This document shows, in pieces, positions 8,078 to 16,373 of a stretch of DNA of 64,000 nt (the first letter of the stretch is position 1; every line of letters begins with the position of its first letter). The notes below the pieces were generated by a model. That model was not told the DNA's origin, ran no database searches, and saw only the letters and a list, made by a program, of their open reading frames with translations. Location of the stretch: NCBI GenBank assembly GCA_040754375.1, contig JBFMCT010000010.1:1-64000 (forward strand). Reading direction: 5' to 3'. Both the position numbers and the translations under genes were made by a program. This DNA comes from Actinomycetota bacterium. Lineage in GTDB: Bacteria > Actinomycetota > Acidimicrobiia > Acidimicrobiales > AC-14.

Positions 8078-9007
8078 TTGATAGACGCTCCCTTGGCCCT
8101 CGGCTTCGCGGCTGGGATGGTGGCCGCTTTCAACCCCTGCGGGTTCGCGCTCGTGCCTGCCTACCTGGCCTTCTTCCTGGGCGGGGAGGACGGCGGGGAG
8201 GACGGCGGGGACGGCCAGGGGGGTAGGCCATCTCCCCGTTTGGCCCCGGTGGCTCGCGCCCTGGCCGTGGGCGGCTCGGTCACGATCGGCTTCGTAGCCG
8301 TCTTCGGGCTGGCCGGCCTGGCCACGACCGGGTTCTCGCTGGCCGTGCAGAGGGTGGCCCCTTGGGTCTCGGTGCCCATCGGGCTGGCCCTCACCGCCCT
8401 GGGGGTGGCCACCGTGGTGGGCTGGAAGCCGGCCTTGGCACTCCCCCGCCTGGCTGCCGGAGGCCGGCGGCGAGGCCTGGCGTCGATGACGCTCTACGGC
8501 GCCTCCTACGCCACCGTGTCGCTGTCGTGCACCCTGCCCATCTTCTTGGCCGCGGTGGCCACCACGTTCCGAGACGCCAGCCTGCTGTCGGGGTTGGCCG
8601 TGTTCGTCGCCTACGCGCTGGGAATGGGGACCGTCCTCACCGCGCTGGCGGTGGTCATGGCCCTGGCCCAGCAGCCCCTGGCCGCTGCCTTCCGCCGGGC
8701 CGTGCCCTTCGTGACGCGCGCTGGGGGCGGGTTGCTCGTGCTGGCCGGGGCCTACGTGACCTGGTACGCCGTCTACGAGATCCGCCTCCAGAACGACGAC
8801 GGCACCGGCGAGGGCATCGCCGCCGGCCCGGTCGTGTGGGTCACCCGCTGGTCAGGACAGGTCTCCAACTGGATCGACACCGTAGGCAGCGGACGGATCG
8901 CTCTGGCTGCCCTCGTCCTGGTGGCCCTGGCCGCCGCGCTCCAACGGCTGCGGGCCCGTGCCCGGTCCCGGCCGGCCGCCGTCGGTCCCGGCGAGCCCGC
9001 CCCCTGA
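8078..9007 (+). CDS. CcdA/DsbD-type thiol:disulfide electron carrier, membrane
   Basis: This polytopic membrane protein has the CcdA signature: a first helix with AAFNPCGFALVPAYLAFFLG and a fourth with YATVSLSCTLPIFLA, which supply the two redox cysteines (NPCG and SCTLP). CcdA takes electrons from cytoplasmic thioredoxin and passes them to extracytoplasmic thioredoxin-like proteins. I chose the TTG at 8078, 10 bp after the lipoprotein stop, because the first conserved helix begins almost at once; a longer frame would overlap the lipoprotein gene. The loop after helix 1 has a GGED/GGDG repeat. The lipoprotein next door is its probable partner. Confidence 0.88.
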   Translation: MIDAPLALGFAAGMVAAFNPCGFALVPAYLAFFLGGEDGGEDGGDGQGGRPSPRLAPVARALAVGGSVTIGFVAVFGLAGLATTGFSLAVQRVAPWVSVPIGLALTALGVATVVGWKPALALPRLAAGGRRRGLASMTLYGASYATVSLSCTLPIFLAAVATTFRDASLLSGLAVFVAYALGMGTVLTALAVVMALAQQPLAAAFRRAVPFVTRAGGGLLVLAGAYVTWYAVYEIRLQNDDGTGEGIAAGPVVWVTRWSGQVSNWIDTVGSGRIALAALVLVALAAALQRLRARARSRPAAVGPGEPAP

Positions 9008-9012
9008 TACAG

Positions 9013-10890
9013 CTACGTGGCCGGGCGGTCGAGTTGGGAGCGGAAGTGGTCGCGCTGGGAGAGCAGGAACCGGCGGTAGGAGCCGACGAGCAGGTCGACG
9101 GTGCCCAGGTCGCCCTCGTAGCCCTGAGGGAGCCCGGCCGCCCGTAGGAGCGTGCCTGCCCGCTGAGAGGGCGCGCTGGTGAGCCCGAACCAGCCCGCCA
9201 GGTCGCGGGCCATCATCTTGTGAGGTCCGAGCGTGAACAGGTTGTTGGCCCGGGCCACGGCCCAGCAGATGGCGGCCGCGGCGGTGTCGGCCCGGGCCTT
9301 GCGGCGGAAGACGGCGGGGTCGCCGGACGCCGCCCGGGCCAGGATGCGCCGGCAGGCGGTGCGGTACTCGGTGGTCAGGCGTTCGTCACAGAAGCGGTCG
9401 CACAGCGACAGCACCTCGTCGACCTTCGGGCGGATGTCGTCGGGCGTCCCGGTCCAGTCCATGGGTTCGTCGGGCAACGGCCGGTCGTCGAGGGCGTCGA
9501 GGACCGCCTCGCCCCCGACCTCGCGGGCCAGGTACGCGAGCCGGCCCCGAGCGTTGTCCTGGGCCCATCGACCCTCTCTCCAGTAGGCCTCGTCGTCGAA
9601 GTCGGCGTCGAAGTCGTCGTCGAAGTCGTCGTCGAACTCGTCGTCGAACAGGCCGGGCTCGCCCCTCATGGCGGCCATGGCAGCCAGGATGGCCTCCGCT
9701 CCCTGAGGCCGGGGCGACCGGATGGTGCGTTGGTAGGCCGGCTCGAAGCGGTCGACGGCTGCCAGGGTCTCGGCTGTGAGGGCCGGTGTGATGGCCCGCT
9801 CGGCGTGGCAGAAACGGATGAAGGCGCGCAGCACGTCCGGGGCCTTGGCCAGGTAGGCGGCATCGGCCATGATCTTGCGGGGCACCCAGTCCTCCAGCAC
9901 GATCTCGACGGCCACCGGGCTCCAGCGCAAGGGGTCGCCCGGCCCGTAGCCGGTGCCGAACCACAACAGGTGCTGGACGAAGTCCTGCTGGTCGGGGTCG
10001 AGGGCGGCGGCCATGGGCGAGGCCAGGAACCGGTCCCGCAGGTCGTCCTGGTCCTGCTCGCTCCACTCGGGCCGCACGTAACCGGTCCCCCCGGTCGGCA
10101 GCAGGCCGGCCATCCACTCGACCAGGGCCATGGCCGCCGGCCAGGTCTCGGTCTCGATGCGGGGAACGGTCATGGCGCCCCGGGTGATGGCCTCGGTGAT
10201 GCGGGCCCGGGCGTCGGCCGGGTCGAGGTCAGCCCACCGGGTGTCGGCGTCGGCCCCCGCCGCCTGACGGAAGAACGCCACGACCCCCGTGGTGCCCTCC
10301 GGTAGGACGAAGGCGTCCTTCACCAGGGAGCCGAGGTTGTGGTCGATGTAGACCACGGCCGTCATCTCGTGCCCGGTGGGGAACCGGGCCCCGATCAGCA
10401 CGTTGTCCCCGTCCCCGAGGACGTGGGTCATCTCCATGGTCTGGTAGGCCTCGGCCTCGCCCATGCGGACCAGCCAGGCCGGCAGGTCGTCGGCCCGGGC
10501 GGCCAGCTCCCGGCGCACCCGGGCAGCCAAGAGCTCGTCGCCCAAGAGGTGGGAGACAGCAGCCAGTAGGGCGCTCGTCTCCCGCCGGCGGACCTCCAGC
10601 ATGGCCGCCAGCAGGCCGTCTCGACCCAGGGTCTCGTCGCCGTCACGGTCGAAGGGGTCGTCGGTGCGGGGGTCGACCACGGCCAGCAGTGTGCTCGCAT
10701 GGGCCAGCAGCCCCAGGGGGTGGTCGTCAGCCAGGGCCTCGGCCACCTGGTCCATGAGCCCCGGGCCGTCGGCGGGATGGTCGGCGGGGCCGTCGTCGTA
10801 GGGGCTCTCGCCCGAGCGGTGGGTGCCGGGCGGGCGTGTCCCCTTGGGGGTGGTGCGTCCGCCCCGGCGGTGGCGTCCCTTCCTGCCCAT
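9013..10890 (-). CDS. Large hypothetical protein with a DUF6398-like C-terminal domain
   Basis: The 625-residue soluble product is acidic in the middle and has no signal peptide. Its last ~110 residues (VDEVLSLCDRFCDERLTTEYR through AICWAVARANNLF to LAGWFGL) resemble the DUF6398 domain. Near residue 430 there is a striking run of DDEFDDDFDDDFDADFDDE, a tandem acidic repeat. The basic N-terminal leader (GRKGRHRRGGRTTPKGTR) is probably disordered. It converges on ccdA with almost no gap. The function is unknown; an RNA- or protein-binding role suggested by the acid/base segments is only a guess. Confidence 0.7.
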   Translation of the reverse strand: MGRKGRHRRGGRTTPKGTRPPGTHRSGESPYDDGPADHPADGPGLMDQVAEALADDHPLGLLAHASTLLAVVDPRTDDPFDRDGDETLGRDGLLAAMLEVRRRETSALLAAVSHLLGDELLAARVRRELAARADDLPAWLVRMGEAEAYQTMEMTHVLGDGDNVLIGARFPTGHEMTAVVYIDHNLGSLVKDAFVLPEGTTGVVAFFRQAAGADADTRWADLDPADARARITEAITRGAMTVPRIETETWPAAMALVEWMAGLLPTGGTGYVRPEWSEQDQDDLRDRFLASPMAAALDPDQQDFVQHLLWFGTGYGPGDPLRWSPVAVEIVLEDWVPRKIMADAAYLAKAPDVLRAFIRFCHAERAITPALTAETLAAVDRFEPAYQRTIRSPRPQGAEAILAAMAAMRGEPGLFDDEFDDDFDDDFDADFDDEAYWREGRWAQDNARGRLAYLAREVGGEAVLDALDDRPLPDEPMDWTGTPDDIRPKVDEVLSLCDRFCDERLTTEYRTACRRILARAASGDPAVFRRKARADTAAAAICWAVARANNLFTLGPHKMMARDLAGWFGLTSAPSQRAGTLLRAAGLPQGYEGDLGTVDLLVGSYRRFLLSQRDHFRSQLDRPAT

Positions 10891-10952
10891 CCGGCGTAAC
10901 TCTATGCGGCCCGAGGTGTGCGGGCGGGCGAGGTTCGGTACCGTGAAGACCG

Positions 10953-12473
10953 GTGCCCGACTCGCCTCGCATTGACGCCGAGCGCGTCCTTGCCGGGCGG
11001 TACCGGCTCGGCCGCCCCATCGCCCGCGGGGGGATGGCCGAAGTCTGGGAGGCGTCCGACGAGGTGCTCGGGCGTCCGGTGGCCGTGAAGGTCCTGCTGC
11101 CCCACCTGGCCTCGGACGGTTCGTTCCTCGAGCGGTTCCGGCGCGAAGCGGTGGCCGCCGCCCGGCTGGCCCACCCCAACGTGGTGGCCACCTTCGACAC
11201 GGGCGTGGACGACGGAGTGGCCTTCATCGTCATGGAACTGGTCCACGGCCGGACCCTCTACGAGGTGCTGGCAGCCAACGGCCCCCTGCCCCCGGCGCGG
11301 GCTACGGGCATCGCCGTGCAGGTGGCCGACGCCCTCGACTACGCCCACCGCCACGGCGTCGTCCACCGCGACGTCAAGCCCGGCAACATCCTCCTGGGCG
11401 ACGACGACACCGTGAAGGTGGCCGACTTCGGGATCGCCAAGGCGGCCGCCGAGCCGCGTTCACCGGCCGGTGGGGACGGTGACCTCACCCAGGCGGGGGC
11501 GGTCGTGGGCACGGCCAAGTACCTGTCCCCCGAGCAGGTCGACGGGGCCGAGGTCGACGGCCGGGCCGACATCTACGCCTTGGGGGTCGTGCTCTACGAG
11601 ATGCTGTGCGGCCAGCCTCCGTTCGTGGCCGACAGTGACATAGCCGTGGCCCTCAAGCACAAGACGGCCCGCCCCCTCAGCCCCCGCCAGTTGAGGGCCG
11701 GCATCCCCCGCTCGCTCGAAGCCGTGGTGATGCGGGCGCTGGCCAAGTCGCCCGACGACCGCTATCCCCACGCCGCCGAGATGCAGACCGCCCTGCTGTC
11801 GATCGACCTGGGCCCCGACGACGCCGTGCCTCTGGTGGTGAGGGAGCCCACACCGCCCGAAGGCGTGCGGGTGCCGACCTTCGGCCAGAGCGAGCGGTCG
11901 TGGCTGTGGCCGGTGGGCCTGATCATGGTGATGGCGGTCGCCCTCGGGGTGATCGGTGTCCTGTTCGCCACCACCGACACCGGCCAGCGGTTGTTCAACC
12001 CGGGTTCGGAGGAGCAGGCGCGCCCCGTCCCCGTTTCGATCGTCGAGGCCCTGTCGTTCGACCCCCCTCCGGGGTCGGGCGGCGAGCACGACGACCGGCT
12101 CCCCCTGCTGCTCGACGGCAACCCGGCGACGGTGTGGACCACCGAGACCTACGCCAACCGCCGGCTCGGAGGGCTCAAGGACGGGGTCGGTGTCGTCCTG
12201 GTGCTCGACCGCCCAGCCGTCGTGCGGGAACTGTTGCTGAGCACTCCCAGCCGAGGCTGGAACCTGCGGGTGTACGTGGCCGACGGCCCCAAGGCCTCTC
12301 TGGCCGAGTGGGGCGACCCGGTGGCCAGCCGCAACAACGTGAACAGGCCCGAGATCGAGCTCGACCTCCACGGCCGGCAGGGCCAGGCCGTGCTCGTGTG
12401 GATCACCGACCTCGGCCCCGACCTACGGGTGGCCATCGGCGGCGCCCGGGTCACGGCCGCGTCAGATGGCTGA
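10953..12473 (+). CDS. PknB-type Ser/Thr kinase fused to an MviN-type extracellular tail
   Basis: Residues 10-275 form a complete Hanks-type kinase: glycine loop (GRPIARGGMAEVWEA), VAVKVLL lysine, HRDVKPGNILL near residue 138, DFGIAKA near 158 and an APE-like PEQ region (GTAKYLSPEQ). A single transmembrane helix (WLWPVGLIMVMAVALGVIGV) is near residue 317. The outside portion (FDPPPGSGGEHDD..., LDGNPATVWTTETY, GLKDGVGVVLVL, VWITDL) matches the discoidin-like tail at the C terminus of actinobacterial MviN (Rv3910), where it follows a MurJ flippase and a pseudokinase. Here the kinase keeps its catalytic residues and no flippase is encoded. GTG start; the stop overlaps the sigma gene by 8 bp. Confidence 0.88.
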   Translation: MPDSPRIDAERVLAGRYRLGRPIARGGMAEVWEASDEVLGRPVAVKVLLPHLASDGSFLERFRREAVAAARLAHPNVVATFDTGVDDGVAFIVMELVHGRTLYEVLAANGPLPPARATGIAVQVADALDYAHRHGVVHRDVKPGNILLGDDDTVKVADFGIAKAAAEPRSPAGGDGDLTQAGAVVGTAKYLSPEQVDGAEVDGRADIYALGVVLYEMLCGQPPFVADSDIAVALKHKTARPLSPRQLRAGIPRSLEAVVMRALAKSPDDRYPHAAEMQTALLSIDLGPDDAVPLVVREPTPPEGVRVPTFGQSERSWLWPVGLIMVMAVALGVIGVLFATTDTGQRLFNPGSEEQARPVPVSIVEALSFDPPPGSGGEHDDRLPLLLDGNPATVWTTETYANRRLGGLKDGVGVVLVLDRPAVVRELLLSTPSRGWNLRVYVADGPKASLAEWGDPVASRNNVNRPEIELDLHGRQGQAVLVWITDLGPDLRVAIGGARVTAASDG

Positions 12474-13113
12474 CACCCGGCCCGGGCGGTACACGTCCCG
12501 TACCGACGGCGACCTGGTGGCCGCCGCCCAGGGGGGCGACCGGGGGGCGCTGGAGGCCCTGCTCGAACGCCACCATGACCGGCTCCACGCCCTCTGCCGG
12601 CGGCTGACGGGCAACGACGCCGACGCGGCCGACGCCACCCAGGAGGCCCTGATAGCCGTCGTGAGGGGGTTGGCCCGGTTCGACAACCGCTCGTCGTTCA
12701 CGACCTGGGCCTACCGGGTCGCGACCAACGCCGCCCTCGACGAGCTCCGGCGTCGGCGCCGGCGCCCCGAGCCCGGCCTGCCCGACGGTCCCGGGGCCCG
12801 GCCGGCCGGGGGGGCCTGGGGGGTGGCCTCGCCCGGGGGGGAGGGCACCGTCGAGCAGGCCCTCGAACGCATGGACATCGACGCCGCCCTGGCCCGCCTG
12901 CCGGCCGACTTCCGGGCCCCTGTGGTCCTGCGCGACCTGTGCGCGCTGACCTACGAGGAGATCGCCGACGTTCTCGACCTACCTCCGGGCACGGTGCGGT
13001 CCCGCATCTCACGGGGCCGGGCCGCCCTGGCCGAGCTGATCGCCCCCGAAGGGAACCGGGAGCCTCCCGCCCGGCGTCCAAACACCAGACCGTCGACAGA
13101 GAGACATCCGTGA
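12466..13113 (+). CDS. sigM: ECF RNA polymerase sigma factor in the sigM position
   Basis: The 215-residue protein has sigma region 2 (DLVAAAQGGDRGALEALLERHHDRL to DATQEALIAVVRGLARFDNRSSFTTWAYRVATNAALDELRRR) and region 4 (ALARLPADFRAPVVLRDLCALTYEEIADVLDLPPGTVRSRISRGRAAL), joined by a Gly/Pro-rich linker. ECF factors redirect RNA polymerase to stress promoters. Overlaps with the kinase before it (8 bp) and the anti-sigma gene after it (4 bp, GTGA) show one coupled operon. Position and partners match sigM-rsmA of actinobacteria; the symbol is by context. Confidence 0.9.
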   Translation: MADTRPGRYTSRTDGDLVAAAQGGDRGALEALLERHHDRLHALCRRLTGNDADAADATQEALIAVVRGLARFDNRSSFTTWAYRVATNAALDELRRRRRRPEPGLPDGPGARPAGGAWGVASPGGEGTVEQALERMDIDAALARLPADFRAPVVLRDLCALTYEEIADVLDLPPGTVRSRISRGRAALAELIAPEGNREPPARRPNTRPSTERHP

Positions 13114-14213
13114 CCGACCACCCCGACCTCGACGCCCTGAGCGCGGCCCTCGACGGCCTCGACGACGGGGCACGAGCCCACGCCGGGTCCTGCCCGGCGT
13201 GCGGGCGGGCGTTCGCCTCGCTGGCTTCGGCCCGTGACGCCGTGGCCGGCGCGGTGCCCGCACCCTCCCCCACCACCCGGCGGGCAGCCATCGCCGCCGC
13301 CCTGGCCGCGTGGGACGAGGCCACGGCCGCCGGCCTGTCTCCCGGCCAGGCTGGGGGGGTGGGGCCGCCGGTGGGCCTGTCCGGGCCCGGGGCCGAGGCG
13401 GGCGGGACGCGGCGGCCGGCTGGCCGGACCGGCGACAACCAGCCCCACCCGGCTGAAGGCTGGCCCGGGCCGGTGTCCGCCGGTCCCGGCGGTGGGGGCG
13501 ACAGCCCGTCCGGGGTGGGCCGCCGGGGGCCTCAGCCAGAGGGACCTGACGGTTGGCCAGGGCGGGTGGCCGCCGGTCCCGGCCATGGAGATGACCGGGG
13601 ACCTGGGGCGGGGGTGGTCGTCCCTCTGCGGTCGCGGAGGTGGCAGTGGGCCGCCGGTTCGGCGGTGGCGGCCGTGCTGGCGCTGGTCCTGGCCATGTCC
13701 ACCCTGGTCGGGAACCCGGGCAACGACGAGTCCACGGGCACGGCCGCCCTCGGGCCCGTGGCCGGCTCGGCCACCGAGGGTGGGCGGTTCGCGGGGCCGG
13801 TCGTCGACGGGGGCGACCTCGGCCCGGTGGCCGACGTGGACGCCCTGCGGGCCCGGATCGCGGCCGCCTTGTCGCCCGCCTTGTCGCCCGCCTTGTCGCC
13901 GCCCGCCCTGGCCGGGGGTGGGGCTACCCCGGGCTCGGGGTCGGTGGATGCGCCCGCCGCCGGCCAGGGCGAGGCTACGGCCGACCGCGCTGTGCCCCAG
14001 CCTTCTCAGGTGGGCACTTACGTGTGCGAGATCGAGGCCCGTACGGCCCGGCCCCAACTCGAGACTGTCGTCTACCGGGCGTCGGCCACCTTCGGGGGCA
14101 CGCCAGCCACCATCTTGGGGTTCGGGCCTAACCCCGGCCTGGCTCCGCAGGTGGTGCTGGTGTTCGCTCATGGCGACGGCTGTCGGCTCCTGGCCGAGAC
14201 CAACCTGTCCTGA
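13110..14213 (+). CDS. Membrane anti-sigma factor with zinc (ZAS-type) motif
   Basis: The 367-residue protein starts at the GTG overlapping the sigma stop. Its N-terminal ~70 residues have the anti-sigma H-x3-C-x2-C zinc motif (HAGSCPACG). A long Gly/Pro-rich linker follows, then one transmembrane helix near residue 180 (WAAGSAVAAVLALVLAMSTL), and an extracellular domain ending in a conserved-looking CEIEARTARPQLETVVYRASATFGG stretch. It should hold the sigma factor at the membrane and release it on an envelope signal. The outer part contains a 12-bp tandem repeat (LSPA) near 13870. The 3' end overlaps a convergent small membrane protein. Confidence 0.82.
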   Translation: MTDHPDLDALSAALDGLDDGARAHAGSCPACGRAFASLASARDAVAGAVPAPSPTTRRAAIAAALAAWDEATAAGLSPGQAGGVGPPVGLSGPGAEAGGTRRPAGRTGDNQPHPAEGWPGPVSAGPGGGGDSPSGVGRRGPQPEGPDGWPGRVAAGPGHGDDRGPGAGVVVPLRSRRWQWAAGSAVAAVLALVLAMSTLVGNPGNDESTGTAALGPVAGSATEGGRFAGPVVDGGDLGPVADVDALRARIAAALSPALSPALSPPALAGGGATPGSGSVDAPAAGQGEATADRAVPQPSQVGTYVCEIEARTARPQLETVVYRASATFGGTPATILGFGPNPGLAPQVVLVFAHGDGCRLLAETNLS

Positions 14214-14514
14214 CCCCGGCCGTGACCCCGGTGACGACCACGGCCGTCCAACCGACGGGGCCGAGGAAAGAGAGGTCGTGGCTGGTCGTGATCCAACCGG
14301 CCCACACCATGGCCGCGAGCCCGACGGCCCCACACGCCACCCCGAGGGCGAGGCTGGGGCCGCGGGCCACGGCTAGGGCCGCCTCGCCGATGAACAGCCC
14401 GAGAACCACGGCCGAGGCGACGACCAGGGGGCCGGTGAAGGGGTACTCCCCCAACACCAGGGCCCCGGCCGCTCCCACGGCCGCGGCGGCGAGCACAGCG
14501 AGGGTCAGGCGCAC
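14128..14514 (-). CDS. Small four-helix membrane protein (DUF6113-like)
   Basis: The 128-residue product is almost entirely hydrophobic, with four predicted helices (LAVLAAAAVGAAGALVLG, LVVASAVVLGLFIGEA, LALGVACGAVGLAAMVWAGW, GWTAVVVTGVTAGV). Size and topology resemble the small DUF6113 membrane proteins found near trxA in actinobacteria. I chose the GTG at 14514; the longer frame adds a non-hydrophobic stretch that overlaps the next gene. The last 86 bp overlap the anti-sigma gene on the opposite strand. Confidence 0.6.
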   Translation of the reverse strand: MRLTLAVLAAAAVGAAGALVLGEYPFTGPLVVASAVVLGLFIGEAALAVARGPSLALGVACGAVGLAAMVWAGWITTSHDLSFLGPVGWTAVVVTGVTAGVRTGWSRPGADSRRHERTPAPPAEPGRG

Positions 14515-14587
14515 CGGCCAAGGGTAGGCTCCGGGCCGGGGCCCACCCGGGCGGTAATGACGAGTAGGCGAGCCGAGGGAGGCACAG

Positions 14588-14905
14588 TTGTCCGACAGCA
14601 ACGGCGCCGGCCAGGAGCCCGACTGGGCCGCTGAGACGGTCGGTCGTCTCGAGGAGTTGATCGACAAGGTCCGGACGCAGACGACCGACCGGGTCGTGAT
14701 GGTCGCCCGGGCCGTCGTCTACGGCCTGCTGGTGGCTGTCTTGGGGCTCATGGCCGGCATCCTGCTGCTCATCGCCTCGGTCCGCGCCCTCGACGCGCTC
14801 ATCCCCCAGGAGGTGTGGCTCACCTACCTGATCGTCGGGGCAATATTCACGGCGGCTGGACTGTTCGTCTGGTCCAAGAGGCAACCCCGCACGGAGGGTG
14901 CGTGA
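14588..14905 (+). CDS. Small membrane protein, phage-holin (DUF1469)-like
   Basis: The 105-residue protein has a charged N-terminal amphipathic stretch (ETVGRLEELIDKVRTQTTD) followed by two transmembrane helices (VVYGLLVAVLGLMAGILLLIA and TYLIVGAIFTAAGLFVW) and a short basic tail, the typical holin-X/DUF1469 layout. TTG start. It overlaps trxB by 4 bp (GTGA), so it is translationally coupled to the thioredoxin reductase. Such proteins are frequent in front of actinobacterial trxB but their role is unknown. Confidence 0.75.
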   Translation: MSDSNGAGQEPDWAAETVGRLEELIDKVRTQTTDRVVMVARAVVYGLLVAVLGLMAGILLLIASVRALDALIPQEVWLTYLIVGAIFTAAGLFVWSKRQPRTEGA

Positions 14906-15849
14906 ACGACGATATCGAAGAGGTCATCATCATCGGCTCGGGACCGGCGGGCCTGACGGCCGCCATCTACACGGCCCGAGCCAACCTGCGCCCCCTGATG
15001 CTGGAGGGCGAGCTCACGTCGTCCTCCGACCAGCCCGGCGGCCAGCTCATGCTCACCACCGAAGTCGAGAACTACCCGGGCTTCGTCGACGGCATCCAGG
15101 GCCCCGACCTCATGGCTAACTTCCGGGCCCAGGCCGCTCGCTTCGGCACCCGCATCGTCACCGAGCGGGCCGAGCGGGTCGACTTCTCGTCCCGGCCCTT
15201 CGGCGTGTGGACGCGCGACAACGAGTACCGCGCCCATTCGGTGATCATCTCGACCGGAGCCCAGGCCCGCATGCTGGGCCTCGAAGCCGAGAAGCGGCTG
15301 CTGGGCCATGGCTTGTCCACGTGCGCCACCTGTGACGGCTTCTTCTTCCAGGGCCTGCCCATCGCCGTCGTGGGCGGCGGGGACTCCGCCCTCGAAGAGG
15401 CGCTGTTCCTGACCAAGTTCGGCCAGAAGGTGTCGGTCGTGCACCGGCGTGACTCGCTCCGGGCCTCGAAGATCATGCAGGAGCGGGCCTTCAAGAACGA
15501 AAAGATCGAGTTCGTCTGGGACACGGTCGTCACCGACCTGGTGGGCGACAAGCGCCTCGAAGGCGCCCAACTGCGCAACGTCAAGACGGGCGAGCAGTCG
15601 GTCCTGGCGGTGAGCGGCCTGTTCGTGGCCATCGGCCACGTCCCCAATACCGGCTTGTTCGCCGGCCAGCTGGCCCTCGACGCCAACGGCTACATCCTCA
15701 CCCACGACGGGACCCGTACCAGCGTGGAGGGCGTCTTCGCGGCCGGGGACGTACAGGACCACGTCTACCGCCAGGCCATCACGGCCGCCGGCTCCGGCTG
15801 CATGGCGGCCATCGACGCCGAACGGTGGCTGGAGGACCAGAAGGACTAA
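14902..15849 (+). CDS. trxB: Thioredoxin-disulfide reductase
   Basis: The 315-residue flavoprotein reduces thioredoxin with NADPH in the cytoplasm. Visible motifs are the FAD-binding GSGPAGLTAAIYTARA near residue 11, the redox pair CATC at residues 141-144 inside STCATCDGFFF, the NADPH site VVGGGDSALEEALFL near 155, and the closing FAD motif GVFAAGDVQD near 275. Length is normal for the low-molecular-weight class. The GTG start overlaps the previous gene. trxA follows after 130 bp with its own ribosome site. Confidence 0.97.
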   Translation: MNDDIEEVIIIGSGPAGLTAAIYTARANLRPLMLEGELTSSSDQPGGQLMLTTEVENYPGFVDGIQGPDLMANFRAQAARFGTRIVTERAERVDFSSRPFGVWTRDNEYRAHSVIISTGAQARMLGLEAEKRLLGHGLSTCATCDGFFFQGLPIAVVGGGDSALEEALFLTKFGQKVSVVHRRDSLRASKIMQERAFKNEKIEFVWDTVVTDLVGDKRLEGAQLRNVKTGEQSVLAVSGLFVAIGHVPNTGLFAGQLALDANGYILTHDGTRTSVEGVFAAGDVQDHVYRQAITAAGSGCMAAIDAERWLEDQKD

Positions 15850-15979
15850 GGGGGCCCCGGCGGGGGCGGCGAGGCCGGAGGCCGGCGACCAGGCCAGCAG
15901 GAGTAAACCGGCCCGCCGCCGTGTTCAGACAGTCGGACGGGCCTCCAGGGGCCCAGGACGAGAGAGGAAGCGCAGCACC

Positions 15980-16312
15980 ATGGCAACCGGGATCACCGAC
16001 CTCAGCGACACGACGTTCGACGAGGAGATCGGCGCGGCCGAAGTCCCGTTGCTGGTCGACTTCTGGGCCGAGTGGTGCCACCCGTGCCGGATGGTCGCGC
16101 CCGTCCTGGAGCAGATCGCCGGTGAGCAGGAGGGCAAGCTGCTGATCCGCAAGCTCAACGTCGACCACTCCCCCGACATCGCCCGGCGCTACGAGATCTT
16201 CAGCATCCCCACCCTGCTGCTGTTCAAGGACGGGGTGCTCAAGAAGCGCATCGTGGGCGCCAAGGGCAAGGGACAGCTCATGAGCGAGCTGGCCGAGTTC
16301 ATCGACGCCTGA
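15980..16312 (+). CDS. trxA: Thioredoxin, with a WCHPC active site
   Basis: The 110-residue protein is a single thioredoxin fold with the redox motif FWAEWCHPCRMVAPVL at residues 33-36, cis-proline SIPTLLLF near residue 75 and the end motif GAKGKGQLMSEL. The residue pair between the cysteines is His-Pro instead of the usual Gly-Pro, a change known to raise redox potential in DsbA-like proteins. It is preceded by a GAGAGAGG-type ribosome site and pairs with the trxB gene upstream. It would feed CcdA, ribonucleotide reductase and repair enzymes. Confidence 0.95.
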   Translation: MATGITDLSDTTFDEEIGAAEVPLLVDFWAEWCHPCRMVAPVLEQIAGEQEGKLLIRKLNVDHSPDIARRYEIFSIPTLLLFKDGVLKKRIVGAKGKGQLMSELAEFIDA

Positions 16313-16373
16313 GCGAGCCAGCGCCCTGCGCCCCGAGCGCGGCTCGGCTGCAGACGTTCTCCACAGACAGGGG

